From: Acidobacteriaceae bacterium
Lineage (GTDB): Bacteria > Acidobacteriota > Terriglobia > Terriglobales > Acidobacteriaceae
DNA: 7,519 nt
Reading direction: 5' to 3'
NCBI GenBank assembly: GCA_030040395.1
Contig: JASHTU010000410.1
Coordinates: 1 to 7,519, forward strand
Below, piece after piece: positions 1-6,708 of the stretch (position 1 is the first letter of the stretch; every line of letters begins with the position of its first letter). The position numbers and the translations under genes are program-made. Below the pieces are notes generated by a model. The model did not search any database and was not told where the DNA came from. It saw only the letters and a program-made list of their open reading frames with translations.

Positions 1-2
1 AC

Positions 3-2597
3 TTCACCGTCGAAGCTTCCGTCGGACATATCAAGGACCTGCCGAAAAACAGGATCGGCGTGAATCTCACGGACGGGAGCTTTGCGCCCGACCTGATCGT
101 CATCCCGGGAAAAGAAAAGGTCGTCGACCGGCTCAAGAAATTGGCGAAGTCGGCAGGCGCGATTTATCTTGCTCCCGATCCGGACCGTGAGGGTGAAGCG
201 ATTGCGGCCCACCTCGAAGAGGAGTTGCGCGGCGTCGCGAAGAAGAACGCGATCGAGCGTGTCACGTTCAACGAGATCACACCCAAGGCGATCCGCGCGG
301 CCTTCGAGCATGGCCGCAAGATCGATCGTGACCTGGTGGACGCGCAGCAGACCCGCCGCGTTCTCGACCGGCTTGTCGGCTACCAGATTTCGCCGCTGCT
401 TTGGGACAAGGTGCGCCGCGGTTTGTCGGCCGGCCGCGTGCAAACCGTCGCCTTGCGCCTCATCGTGGAGCGGGAGCGCGAAATCCGCGCTTTCAATCCG
501 GTGGAATATTGGACCCTCGAAGCGCTGCTCCATCCCGACCGTCAGGGCGACAGCAAGTTCAAAGCGAAGTTTGTCGGCATCGAGGGCGAAGCCGCCCGCG
601 TAGCCAACGGCAAAGACAAGGACGGCAAAGAGCAGTTCATTTCCAACGCGCTGCCCGATAAGAAGTCGGCCGATGAGGTGCTGGCCGCGCTCGAAGACGC
701 CGAGTGGCGTCTCGCTTCGGTGCAGTCCACGGAGAAGCAGCGCCGGCCGCTGGCTCCGTTCATCACCAGCCAGTTGCAGCGCGACGCCGCCAACAAGCTG
801 GGCTTCAACGTGCGCCGCACCATGGGCATTGCGCAGCGCCTCTATGAAGGCGTGGACATCGGCGCCGAGGGCGCCACCGGCCTTATTACGTACATGCGCA
901 CTGATTCGCCGCGCGTGGCGCCGGAAGCGAAGATTGCGGCGCGGGAGTGGGTCGCCAGGCAGTTGGGCACGAATTACCTGCCCGCCGAACCGAATTTCTA
1001 CAAAGGCAAGAAGGACGCGCAGGACGCCCACGAAGCCATCCGCCCCACCGACGCCGCGCGCACTCCCGAATCGCTGGCGCGCTATTTGAGCGACGAGCAG
1101 CTCAAGCTGTATACGCTCATCTGGCGGCGCTTCGTGGCCTCGCAAATGGTTCCGGCCATCTACGACGTCACCACCGCCAACATCGAGGCCAAGTCGCGCA
1201 AGACGGGTAAGACCCACGATTTCCGCGCCTCGGGTTCGGTGCTCCGGTTCGACGGCTTTCTCAAGGTGTACGAATTCTCCGACGAAAAGAGGGATGAGGA
1301 CGACGAGACCGCCAACCGGCTGCCTAGCCTCGACGGCGTCAAGCGGCTGGAGCTCGACGAGCTTCTGCCCGAGGATCATTTCACCCAGCCGCCTCCGCGT
1401 TACAACGAAGCATCGCTGGTCAAAGAGCTGGAGGAGCGCGGCATCGGCCGGCCCTCCACCTACGCGTCCATCATCAACACCATCCAGGACCGCGAATACG
1501 TGGTCAAGCACGGCGGCTCGCGCGGACGCTTCTATCCCACCGAGATCGGCGTGGTGGTCTGCGATCTGCTGGTCAAGAACTTTGAATACATCTTCGACAC
1601 CAAGTACACAGCCAGGCTCGAGGAAGAACTCGACGACATCGAAGAAGGCAACGAAAAGTGGACCGACCTGCTCAACGGCTTCTACGGTTACTTTGAGAAA
1701 GAGCTCAAAGACGCCGGCAAGAAGATGCGCAACATCAAGCGCATGGAGGAGATGACCGACGAAAAGTGCGACGTGTGCGGTTCGCCGCTGGTGCTCAAGT
1801 GGGGCAAGTTCGGCACCTTCTATGCTTGCTCGGCTTACGACAAGAAGGACCCCACAAGCTGCACGTTCACCAAGGAAAACATCTCTTCCAAGCCCGACCT
1901 GAACACGCCGGAGGCTCAGGAGGCCGGCGAAACCGAGGAGTACTGCGAGAATTGCGGCAAGGTGATGGTGCTGCGCCGCGGGGCTTTCGGCCCCTTCATG
2001 TCCTGTCCCGATTACAACGCCGATCCTCCCTGCCGCACCTTCCGCAAGCTGAGCCAGAAGCAGCAGCAGAAGCCGCCCGAGCCCACCGGCGAAGATTGTC
2101 CGGTGTGCGGCAAGCCGCTGGTGGTGCGCCAAGGCGCCTACGGCGAGTTTGTCTCCTGCTCCGGTTATCCCAAGTGCAAATACATTAAGCAAAACCTGGT
2201 CGAGGGCATGAAATGCCCCAAGTGCGGCCAGGGCGACATCGCCGAGCGCAAGGCGCGACGCGGCAACGTCTTCTGGGGCTGCACCAACTATCCCAAGTGC
2301 GATTTCACTTCCAACTACAAACCGGCGCCGAAAAAATGCCCACAATGCGGCAGCCCTTACCTGGTGGAGAAAACGCTGCGCTCGGGAATCTATCTTGAGT
2401 GCCCGAACAAGAAAAAGAGCGCCGAAGAAGAAGCGGTCGCAAAAAAGCGCGGCAAGAAAGCCCCCGCTCCCGAGCCGGGCGTCGTGGCCTGCACATACTC
2501 CAAGCGCATCGGCAATGCGCCGCCCCGGCCGACGGCGGCGACTCATGGACCGGTGGTGGAGAAACCCGAAGAGAAAAAGGAACTGCAGCCGGTGTGA
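3..2597 (+). CDS. topA: DNA topoisomerase I (type IA), 5'-truncated by the window edge
   Basis: This enzyme relaxes negative supercoils by nicking one strand and passing the other through. The frame is already open at base 3 and reads FTVEASVGHIKDLP, a conserved stretch near the N-terminus, so about 25 codons including the first catalytic Glu lie outside. The GTG at 60 is internal. The Toprim acidic motif DPDREGE is encoded at 177-197. The catalytic Tyr is the TAC at 891-893 in GLITYMRTDS, followed by DAHEAIRPT and by the conserved GIGRPSTYA near 1440. The C-terminus carries five Cys4 zinc-ribbon units starting at about 1767, 1944, 2097, 2214 and 2337. In the fifth, the third and fourth Cys (2400 and 2490) are separated by 29 residues rich in Lys, Glu and Ala, then a Pro/Glu/Lys tail. 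The length is close to that of E. coli TopA (865 aa). Identification is secure. Confidence 0.98.
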   Translation, partial: FTVEASVGHIKDLPKNRIGVNLTDGSFAPDLIVIPGKEKVVDRLKKLAKSAGAIYLAPDPDREGEAIAAHLEEELRGVAKKNAIERVTFNEITPKAIRAAFEHGRKIDRDLVDAQQTRRVLDRLVGYQISPLLWDKVRRGLSAGRVQTVALRLIVEREREIRAFNPVEYWTLEALLHPDRQGDSKFKAKFVGIEGEAARVANGKDKDGKEQFISNALPDKKSADEVLAALEDAEWRLASVQSTEKQRRPLAPFITSQLQRDAANKLGFNVRRTMGIAQRLYEGVDIGAEGATGLITYMRTDSPRVAPEAKIAAREWVARQLGTNYLPAEPNFYKGKKDAQDAHEAIRPTDAARTPESLARYLSDEQLKLYTLIWRRFVASQMVPAIYDVTTANIEAKSRKTGKTHDFRASGSVLRFDGFLKVYEFSDEKRDEDDETANRLPSLDGVKRLELDELLPEDHFTQPPPRYNEASLVKELEERGIGRPSTYASIINTIQDREYVVKHGGSRGRFYPTEIGVVVCDLLVKNFEYIFDTKYTARLEEELDDIEEGNEKWTDLLNGFYGYFEKELKDAGKKMRNIKRMEEMTDEKCDVCGSPLVLKWGKFGTFYACSAYDKKDPTSCTFTKENISSKPDLNTPEAQEAGETEEYCENCGKVMVLRRGAFGPFMSCPDYNADPPCRTFRKLSQKQQQKPPEPTGEDCPVCGKPLVVRQGAYGEFVSCSGYPKCKYIKQNLVEGMKCPKCGQGDIAERKARRGNVFWGCTNYPKCDFTSNYKPAPKKCPQCGSPYLVEKTLRSGIYLECPNKKKSAEEEAVAKKRGKKAPAPEPGVVACTYSKRIGNAPPRPTAATHGPVVEKPEEKKELQPV

Positions 2598-2598
2598 G

Positions 2599-2668
2599 CG
2601 AGGACCACATAGAAAAAGATCGTGGTCCTTGCCGGCCCGGTCGGGCCGCTCCTATTCGGATTCCGAAT
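2599..2668. repeat. Three consecutive palindromes after topA
   Basis: Just past the topA stop lie three inverted repeats in a row. AGGACCAC (2601-2608) pairs with GTGGTCCT (2622-2629) and extends by a G-U and a C-G pair to a 10-bp stem. CGGCCCG (2633-2639) pairs with CGGGCCG (2642-2648). ATTCGGA (2654-2660) pairs with TCCGAAT (2662-2668). The first could act as a transcript end or RNA-stabilising hairpin for topA. No T tract follows any of them, so a classical intrinsic terminator is not supported. The array fills most of the gap to the next gene and argues against placing that gene's start inside it. Confidence 0.6.
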
Positions 2669-2699
2669 TGAAGCGGCGGTTCGGGGGCATCGCCTTACG

Positions 2700-4274
2700 A
2701 TGGAATCGGCATCCCACTCAAAACCGCAAATCACCCAGTCCGACTGCAAAATCTGCGTGAATCCCTTAGAGTCTCTCAGTCCAAAGGCCGACGCAACGAA
2801 AGACCCCTACGACGTCTTTCCCTACCCCGGTTTTCCCTATCCTCAAACCCATCCCGACCGTTTGGCGGTGATGGGGATTCTGCATGGGATGTCGCCGGCG
2901 CCGGTCGAATCCTGCCGGGTGCTCGAAATCGGCTGCAACCAGGGCGCGAACCTGATTCCCATGGCCTACGCGATTCCTGCCGGCGAGTTCGTCGGATTCG
3001 ATGCGGCCCGCTTGCCCATCGAGCGCGGCCAGGCCAGAATTCGCGAACTGGCCCTCAAGAACATCCAGCTTTTCGCCACCGATCTGCTCGACGTCGGAAG
3101 CGAGCTGGGCCGGTTCGACTACATCATCGCCCATGGATTCTATGCCTGGGTTCCGGAACCGGTGCGCGACCGCCTGCTCGCGCTTTGCGGCCAGTTGTTG
3201 GCGCCCCACGGAGTCGCCTTCGTCAGCTACAACGCCATGCCGGGCGGCCACGTGCGCCTGATGCTCCGCGACATGATGCTTTACCGCGCCGCGGGCATTG
3301 AGGACTTGGCGCAGGGCGAGACCGAAGCGCTCCATTTCTTGCATTGGCTCGCCGAGGCCCGGGCGGAGGACGATATCTACCGCGTGTTGATCGAAACGCA
3401 ATTGCAGCGCATGGAGAGGCGCAAGCCGGGAGGCACGTATCACGACGAAATGAGCGCTGTCTATCACCCAATTTATTTCAGCCAGTTCGTCCAGCATGCG
3501 CAACAACATGGTTTGCAGTACTTGAGTGAAGCCGTCCTGCCCCCGCCAAACGATCCCTGCTACCAATCGCAGACGCTCTCCGCCGTGCAAGCCCAAGCGG
3601 GCGAGGACATCGTGCAACAGGAGCAGCTCCTCGACTTCTTGCGGATCCGCATGTATCGCGAGACTCTCCTCTGCCGCGCCGACCTTGCCCTGCGCCGCGA
3701 TTTCCCGGCAGAGTGCTTCCGAAAGCTGCGCTTCGCCTCGCAAGCCGCGTCGGCCCCCGCGGAAACTCCCGATGCGCGCGTGTTTACGTTGCCGGGCACA
3801 ATCAAAATGGAATCGAATCACCCAGTCGTGATTGCGCTTCTCGAGGAGCTGGCCAAGCGCTGGCCGGCGGCGATGACTCTGGACGAACTCGCCCCGCGGC
3901 TCGCCGCAGCCGGGATGACGCCGGACACCCCCGACGTGGCCCTGCTCGTTCGCCTCGCGGTGTCGAAGATGATCGAGCTCCGCGCCTGGAAAGCCCCCCT
4001 TGCCGAGACTATTGCCGAGCGGCCGAGGGCGAGCGCTTGCGGCCGCCAGGAGGCGCGTATCCTTGGCCACGCCACCACCCTGCTGCACTTGACCATGACC
4101 CTCGAAGACCCAAAGGTGCACGCCCTGCTCGAACTGTTGGATGGAACGCGGAACCGCGATCATCTTCTCACCGCGATGAAGAGCGCGTTTCCCGATGCGC
4201 CCGTTTCCGACCTCGAAGAAGGTATCGAGAGGAGCCTCCGATCGCTCCATTCAACCGCCATGCTCGAAGCCTGA
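2700..4274 (+). CDS. Class I SAM-dependent methyltransferase with methyltransferase regulatory domain (PKMT-like)
   Basis: The 524-residue product has a Rossmann methyltransferase domain. The family signature FPYPQTHPDRL precedes motif I, VLEIGCNQGANLIPMA (from residue 74). Next come the acidic residue D101 in FVGFDAA, expected to hold the SAM ribose, and DYIIAHGFYAWVP from D140. A middle domain of the MethyTransf_Reg type follows; its YHDE (247-250) and HPIYFSQFV...HGLQYLSEA are typical. The last 150 residues or so look like a helical, winged-helix-like C-terminal domain. This layout matches the rickettsial protein lysine methyltransferases that modify outer-membrane protein OmpB, but the substrate here is unknown. 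I chose the ATG at 2700; a GTG at 2622 stays in frame but would translate the palindromes into an uncharacteristic leader. A GGGGG at 2683-2687 is the only weak ribosome-site candidate. It follows topA on the same strand and converges on the HTTM gene. Confidence 0.88.
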   Translation: MESASHSKPQITQSDCKICVNPLESLSPKADATKDPYDVFPYPGFPYPQTHPDRLAVMGILHGMSPAPVESCRVLEIGCNQGANLIPMAYAIPAGEFVGFDAARLPIERGQARIRELALKNIQLFATDLLDVGSELGRFDYIIAHGFYAWVPEPVRDRLLALCGQLLAPHGVAFVSYNAMPGGHVRLMLRDMMLYRAAGIEDLAQGETEALHFLHWLAEARAEDDIYRVLIETQLQRMERRKPGGTYHDEMSAVYHPIYFSQFVQHAQQHGLQYLSEAVLPPPNDPCYQSQTLSAVQAQAGEDIVQQEQLLDFLRIRMYRETLLCRADLALRRDFPAECFRKLRFASQAASAPAETPDARVFTLPGTIKMESNHPVVIALLEELAKRWPAAMTLDELAPRLAAAGMTPDTPDVALLVRLAVSKMIELRAWKAPLAETIAERPRASACGRQEARILGHATTLLHLTMTLEDPKVHALLELLDGTRNRDHLLTAMKSAFPDAPVSDLEEGIERSLRSLHSTAMLEA

Positions 4275-4290
4275 TGCGCGGCTCATAGGA

Positions 4291-4320
4291 GCAGGCGCTC
4301 AGCCGGGAAATTTGGCCTGC
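4291..4320. repeat. Weak inverted repeat between convergent genes
   Basis: GCAGGC (4291-4296) and GCCTGC (4315-4320) form a perfect 6-bp inverted repeat in the 70-base gap between the convergent methyltransferase and HTTM genes. The loop is 18 bases and there is no T tract on either side, so a terminator role is only a possibility from its position. Confidence 0.25.
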
Positions 4321-4344
4321 GCGCGCGAAAGTCAACAACAGGCA

Positions 4345-5271
4345 CTAGACAACAGTTCCATTGCGCTTTCTTGCAAAGCCATATAAACGTCGGGCACAAA
4401 ACCCCAGTAAAAACAAGAGAATGACACCAGCAACCCAGGAAGCGCTGCCTCGGTTCCCATGAGCGCGCTCAATCATAACTGCGCAGTAGATGATTGCCGG
4501 GTAGGTTGCCACAAAGGACCAAAAAAATGAGTTCAGGCCCATTACCACTGCATTCATGAGGTGAAATGCGACTCCCCAAGCAAGGAAGATCAGGCACCCC
4601 GGAAAGCCAGCCACCAGAGCGAGCGAAAAGGAGCACTCCATGATGACAGCCCCCCAGGTCAGGATCCTCGTAATATCCGGCCGATGTAACAGAAAGCGCG
4701 CCACCGGCTCATATCCGTAAGTCCTGGTGTTGAAAACAGCGAATACGGCGTTGGTGCCGTGCCAGTGGTGCGATTCGGCTTTGGCAATCCCGGCCGTGAG
4801 GTATGACAGACAGGATTGGCCGGCGATGTACCACAAGCTCGCTTTATAGGACAGCGGTGATCCGCCTAGTTGACCCAGGAAGAGCGCCCCGAAGATCTGC
4901 GTAAACATCTGGTCGGAGCCATCCATCCCCCAGGGACTGCGGAGGTGCATGGCCAACGAGGAGCAAACAACCAGCGCCAGGACCACTGCCGAGCCATGAC
5001 CAAACCAAAGCGCAAAGGGAAGTAACAGCAAGGCAAACAATCGCAGAATTAAAATACCGACGAAGGGTCTGAAGGAGAGCAATCGATACAAGCTCGTGGA
5101 AAGCAGGCGTGGCCCCACAGTAAGGCTGCGGCTTCCGATTACTTCCCAACTGAAAAGCCCGTCATCCTTCAATTGACGGCGGCCGTGGATCCATTCCAAC
5201 GTTGAAATCGAAGCGCCCAAAGAGGCGAACAGCACAATCGAAAAAATGTAAGGACTGGGATCTGTTGGCAT
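4345..5271 (-). CDS. HTTM-domain integral membrane protein (SdpB-like)
   Basis: The 308-residue product is very hydrophobic, with about eight predicted membrane spans (roughly residues 8-25, 71-91, 94-110, 143-163, 203-220, 221-244, 248-267, 277-297). It shows the layout of HTTM (vitamin-K carboxylase-like transmembrane) proteins: SPWGMDGSDQM after the third span, then YLTAGIAK (157-164), then the Trp/His cluster HHWHG (168-172), and a late membrane His (237) followed by a long aromatic span. SdpB of Bacillus belongs to this group and is needed with SdpA to mature the SdpC toxin peptide. The ATG at 5271 lies 2 bases after the stop of the preceding gene; a TTG at 5277 overlaps that stop. Either way translation is probably coupled, as no strong ribosome site is seen. 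Base composition is visibly less GC-rich than topA or the methyltransferase. Membrane and HTTM assignment is firm; an SdpB-like role is inferred from context. Confidence 0.8.
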   Translation of the reverse strand: MPTDPSPYIFSIVLFASLGASISTLEWIHGRRQLKDDGLFSWEVIGSRSLTVGPRLLSTSLYRLLSFRPFVGILILRLFALLLLPFALWFGHGSAVVLALVVCSSLAMHLRSPWGMDGSDQMFTQIFGALFLGQLGGSPLSYKASLWYIAGQSCLSYLTAGIAKAESHHWHGTNAVFAVFNTRTYGYEPVARFLLHRPDITRILTWGAVIMECSFSLALVAGFPGCLIFLAWGVAFHLMNAVVMGLNSFFWSFVATYPAIIYCAVMIERAHGNRGSASWVAGVILLFLLGFCARRLYGFARKRNGTVV

Positions 5272-5273
5272 CG

Positions 5274-5972
5274 TCAAAGCCTGTGCTCTTTGGAAAGAAA
5301 GAGGAACTGAGGGTCTCGCTCAGAGTAGAAGCCTTCCGACTTGAGAATCATGAATTGCGTTTGCACCGACGGACCGGAACGCGGTATGGATGAAATGTAG
5401 TTGAGGATTGCGAGGTAAGGGAGGGTAAGGCTGTAGTCTCGCAATGTCCGGTCCTGGGAAAGAATAACGAGCCCGCGAACGACATCCGACAAGGTCTTGG
5501 TTCTCCGCTTTTGCGGATTCCAGACTGCACCCCAAAGCGTTCGCTTGTCGGCGAGCGGTATTTCGCGCCATTGGCCCGCAGCGCCGTTGGAATCGGTATC
5601 TCGAAAAACCAGGTGATAGTCAGACGTTCCGGGCCGCGGCGCAAAGAAACTCCAATTGGGGATCAGCGAAAAGTGATCGTGGGCCTTCAGCCACTTGGTT
5701 GGAGCCCACTTGAGTTGAGCCAGGGCCGAAATCAGGAACCACGCAGCTAGAATGACTATGCAGATTGTCGTCATGAGTTGCCAAAAGTCGGAGCCGATTT
5801 GCAGGTCGCTAACGTCTACGAGTGATGAACCGCATCCTTGAAACCCGGCGGCTGGTGCTGAGGCCCACGGCAGTCCCGCATAAGCGAAACTCTTATGCGA
5901 AGGACAATACAATGATCGAACTCGCCAGAGGTTAGCTTGACGAAGGTTTACGGCGGCGCGAAGAGTAAACAC
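5274..5972 (-). CDS. Single-span membrane protein, SdpA/DUF5819-like, paired with HTTM gene
   Basis: The product has one clear membrane span (LMTTICIVILAAWFLISALA, residues 66-85 of this frame) and then a soluble domain with IPNWSFFAPRPG (104-115) and YHLVFRD. An aromatic-rich 'NW.FFAPxP' motif just after a single span is a hallmark of the small partner proteins of HTTM genes (SdpA and DUF5819 types). I recognised this by motif, not by alignment. Two starts compete. The GTG at 5972 has GAGGAG 14 bases upstream and gives 232 residues. The ATG at 5774 has no clear ribosome site but gives 166 residues, close to SdpA (158), and puts the span at the N-terminus. The longer frame encodes a palindrome (5877-5899), and its first 50 residues look atypical, so the shorter form may well be real. 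It ends 2 bases before the HTTM ATG. Confidence 0.7.
   Translation of the reverse strand: MFTLRAAVNLRQANLWRVRSLYCPSHKSFAYAGLPWASAPAAGFQGCGSSLVDVSDLQIGSDFWQLMTTICIVILAAWFLISALAQLKWAPTKWLKAHDHFSLIPNWSFFAPRPGTSDYHLVFRDTDSNGAAGQWREIPLADKRTLWGAVWNPQKRRTKTLSDVVRGLVILSQDRTLRDYSLTLPYLAILNYISSIPRSGPSVQTQFMILKSEGFYSERDPQFLFLSKEHRL
5877..5899. repeat. Perfect 8-bp inverted repeat upstream of the SdpA-like domain
   Basis: CGCATAAG (5877-5884) and CTTATGCG (5892-5899) are perfect inverted copies separated by 7 bases. It lies about 100 bases upstream of the short (5774) start of the SdpA-like gene and inside the longer frame. It could be an operator or a leader hairpin if the short start is correct. Confidence 0.5.
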
Positions 5973-6014
5973 GCGCCGTCAGGTTTCTCCTCAGTCGAAT
6001 ACCGGCGCACCGCC

Positions 6015-6042
6015 CCCGGCCTGCGAAAGCCGCGCAGCCGGG
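6015..6042. repeat. Strong GC-rich hairpin between the repeat-helix gene and the SdpA-like gene
   Basis: CCCGGC (6015-6020) pairs with GCCGGG (6037-6042) and TGCG (6022-6025) pairs with CGCA (6033-6036), giving a 10-bp stem with one bulged base and a 7-base loop. It sits in the 121-base gap after the 6094 stop. Neither strand has a following T run, so it resembles a REP-like or transcript-processing hairpin more than an intrinsic terminator. It could separate expression of the upstream gene from the two membrane genes. Confidence 0.55.
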
Positions 6043-6093
6043 AGCGTCCCAATCAACTGGAAAAGCAAGGCCCACGGGAGTCGGACATCCGCG

Positions 6094-6684
6094 TTATGCG
6101 CCAGTACTGCGCTTGCCGGCGGCAAGCTTCGTCGCCACGGCCGCAATCTTCGATTTGAGCTCGGTCCTCTTAGCCAGGTGGCTGTTAATGATCGCTTTCC
6201 TTTGTTCGAGGATGACCGCCCTCCGTGCCTGAATCAGCTGAGCCGCCGAGGCTCCGGCTGGCGCCGTTGCTCCGCTTTGAGCCGGAGCCGCTTCCGTTTG
6301 AGCCACCACTCCAATAGCCTCTGTAACATCCACTGTTACCTGGACCACCTTGACGACGTCGGTGGCGACATTCGCAACTTCAAGCACTTGCTCGGTATGC
6401 GCCGTGACAGCGTCCACTGCCTCCTCGGTCGCATGCACGGCGCGCTCCCCGATGTTCTCGACGGCGTTCACCACATCCGCCGTCGCATTGACAGCGGCGT
6501 TTACGGCGTCCTGGGCCGCATTGACAACGCCTCCGACAGCATTCTCAACCGCGTTGACAATGTCATTGATAAAAGAAAAGGGTTGAACCGCAGCAGGAGT
6601 CTTTGCCATTTGCTGCGAAATTTGTCCAGCTATCTGTTCGACCCGGGTCCGAAGATATTCGGCACTCTTGTCATACGAGTCCAT
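6094..6684 (-). CDS. Ala/Val/Asn-rich amphipathic helix repeat protein of unknown function
   Basis: I do not recognise this 196-residue protein. The start is well supported: AAGGAGG stands 4 bases before the ATG at 6684, and the frame above it (to 6834) runs back through the promoter region. It has a polar N-terminal helix (1-28), then residues 39-128 built from about eight 11-residue units rich in V, N, A, D and E (VNAVENAVGG, VVNAAQDAVN, AVNATADVVN, then more diverged copies). Next comes a flexible Ala/Pro/Gly/Ser linker (130-147) and a basic C-terminal helix (148-192) with RRAVILEQRKAI. There is no Cys, signal peptide or clear membrane span. Eleven-residue periodicity suggests a long amphipathic or coiled helix, as in lipid-surface, phasin-like or LEA-like proteins. 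It lies upstream of, and in line with, the SdpA-like/HTTM pair, so it might be their partner or substrate, but nothing in it proves that. Confidence 0.78.
   Translation of the reverse strand: MDSYDKSAEYLRTRVEQIAGQISQQMAKTPAAVQPFSFINDIVNAVENAVGGVVNAAQDAVNAAVNATADVVNAVENIGERAVHATEEAVDAVTAHTEQVLEVANVATDVVKVVQVTVDVTEAIGVVAQTEAAPAQSGATAPAGASAAQLIQARRAVILEQRKAIINSHLAKRTELKSKIAAVATKLAAGKRSTGA
6111..6127. repeat. Short perfect hairpin in the last codons of the repeat-helix gene
   Basis: GCTTGCC (6111-6117) and GGCAAGC (6121-6127) form a 7-bp stem with a 3-base loop, overlapping the KLAAGK codons near the 3' end of the gene. It lacks a T tract. It may be chance from codon choice or a 3'-end stabilising hairpin. 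Confidence 0.4.
6250..6289. repeat. Perfect 10-bp inverted repeat inside the linker region of the repeat-helix gene
   Basis: GGCTCCGGCT (6250-6259) and AGCCGGAGCC (6280-6289) are exact inverted copies with a 20-base spacer. They fall in the codons for the Ala/Pro/Gly/Ser linker (residues 132-146), where sequence constraint on the protein is low. Confidence 0.5.
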
Positions 6685-6686
6685 AG

Positions 6687-6694
6687 CTCCTCCT
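6687..6694 (-). promoter_or_regulatory. Strong Shine-Dalgarno fixing the start of the repeat-helix gene
   Basis: On the - strand, AAGGAGGAG lies directly before CT and the ATG at 6684, nearly the full anti-16S complement at suitable spacing. It decides the start at 6684 over the upstream in-frame codon at 6834, and suggests high translation. Confidence 0.85.
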
Positions 6695-6708
6695 TGGATT
6701 GAAAGTGC

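Noticed and set aside
2601..2629. Intrinsic terminator of topA
   Set aside because: The stem is good but no T run follows; kept only as a palindrome.
2622..2699. GTG start of the methyltransferase at 2622
   Set aside because: The extra 26 residues are the translated palindromes, have no ribosome site at good spacing, and precede the family's usual N-terminus.
2766..4250. A 494-codon open frame on the - strand opposite the methyltransferase
   Set aside because: It lies wholly antisense to a gene with clear SAM-binding motifs. Its product has no recognisable domain, and long antisense frames are common in GC-rich DNA.
6178..6702. A 174-codon frame on the + strand opposite the repeat-helix gene
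   Set aside because: It is antisense to a gene with a strong ribosome site. Its repeats only mirror the DNA repeats, and its Arg/His/Leu-rich product looks artefactual.
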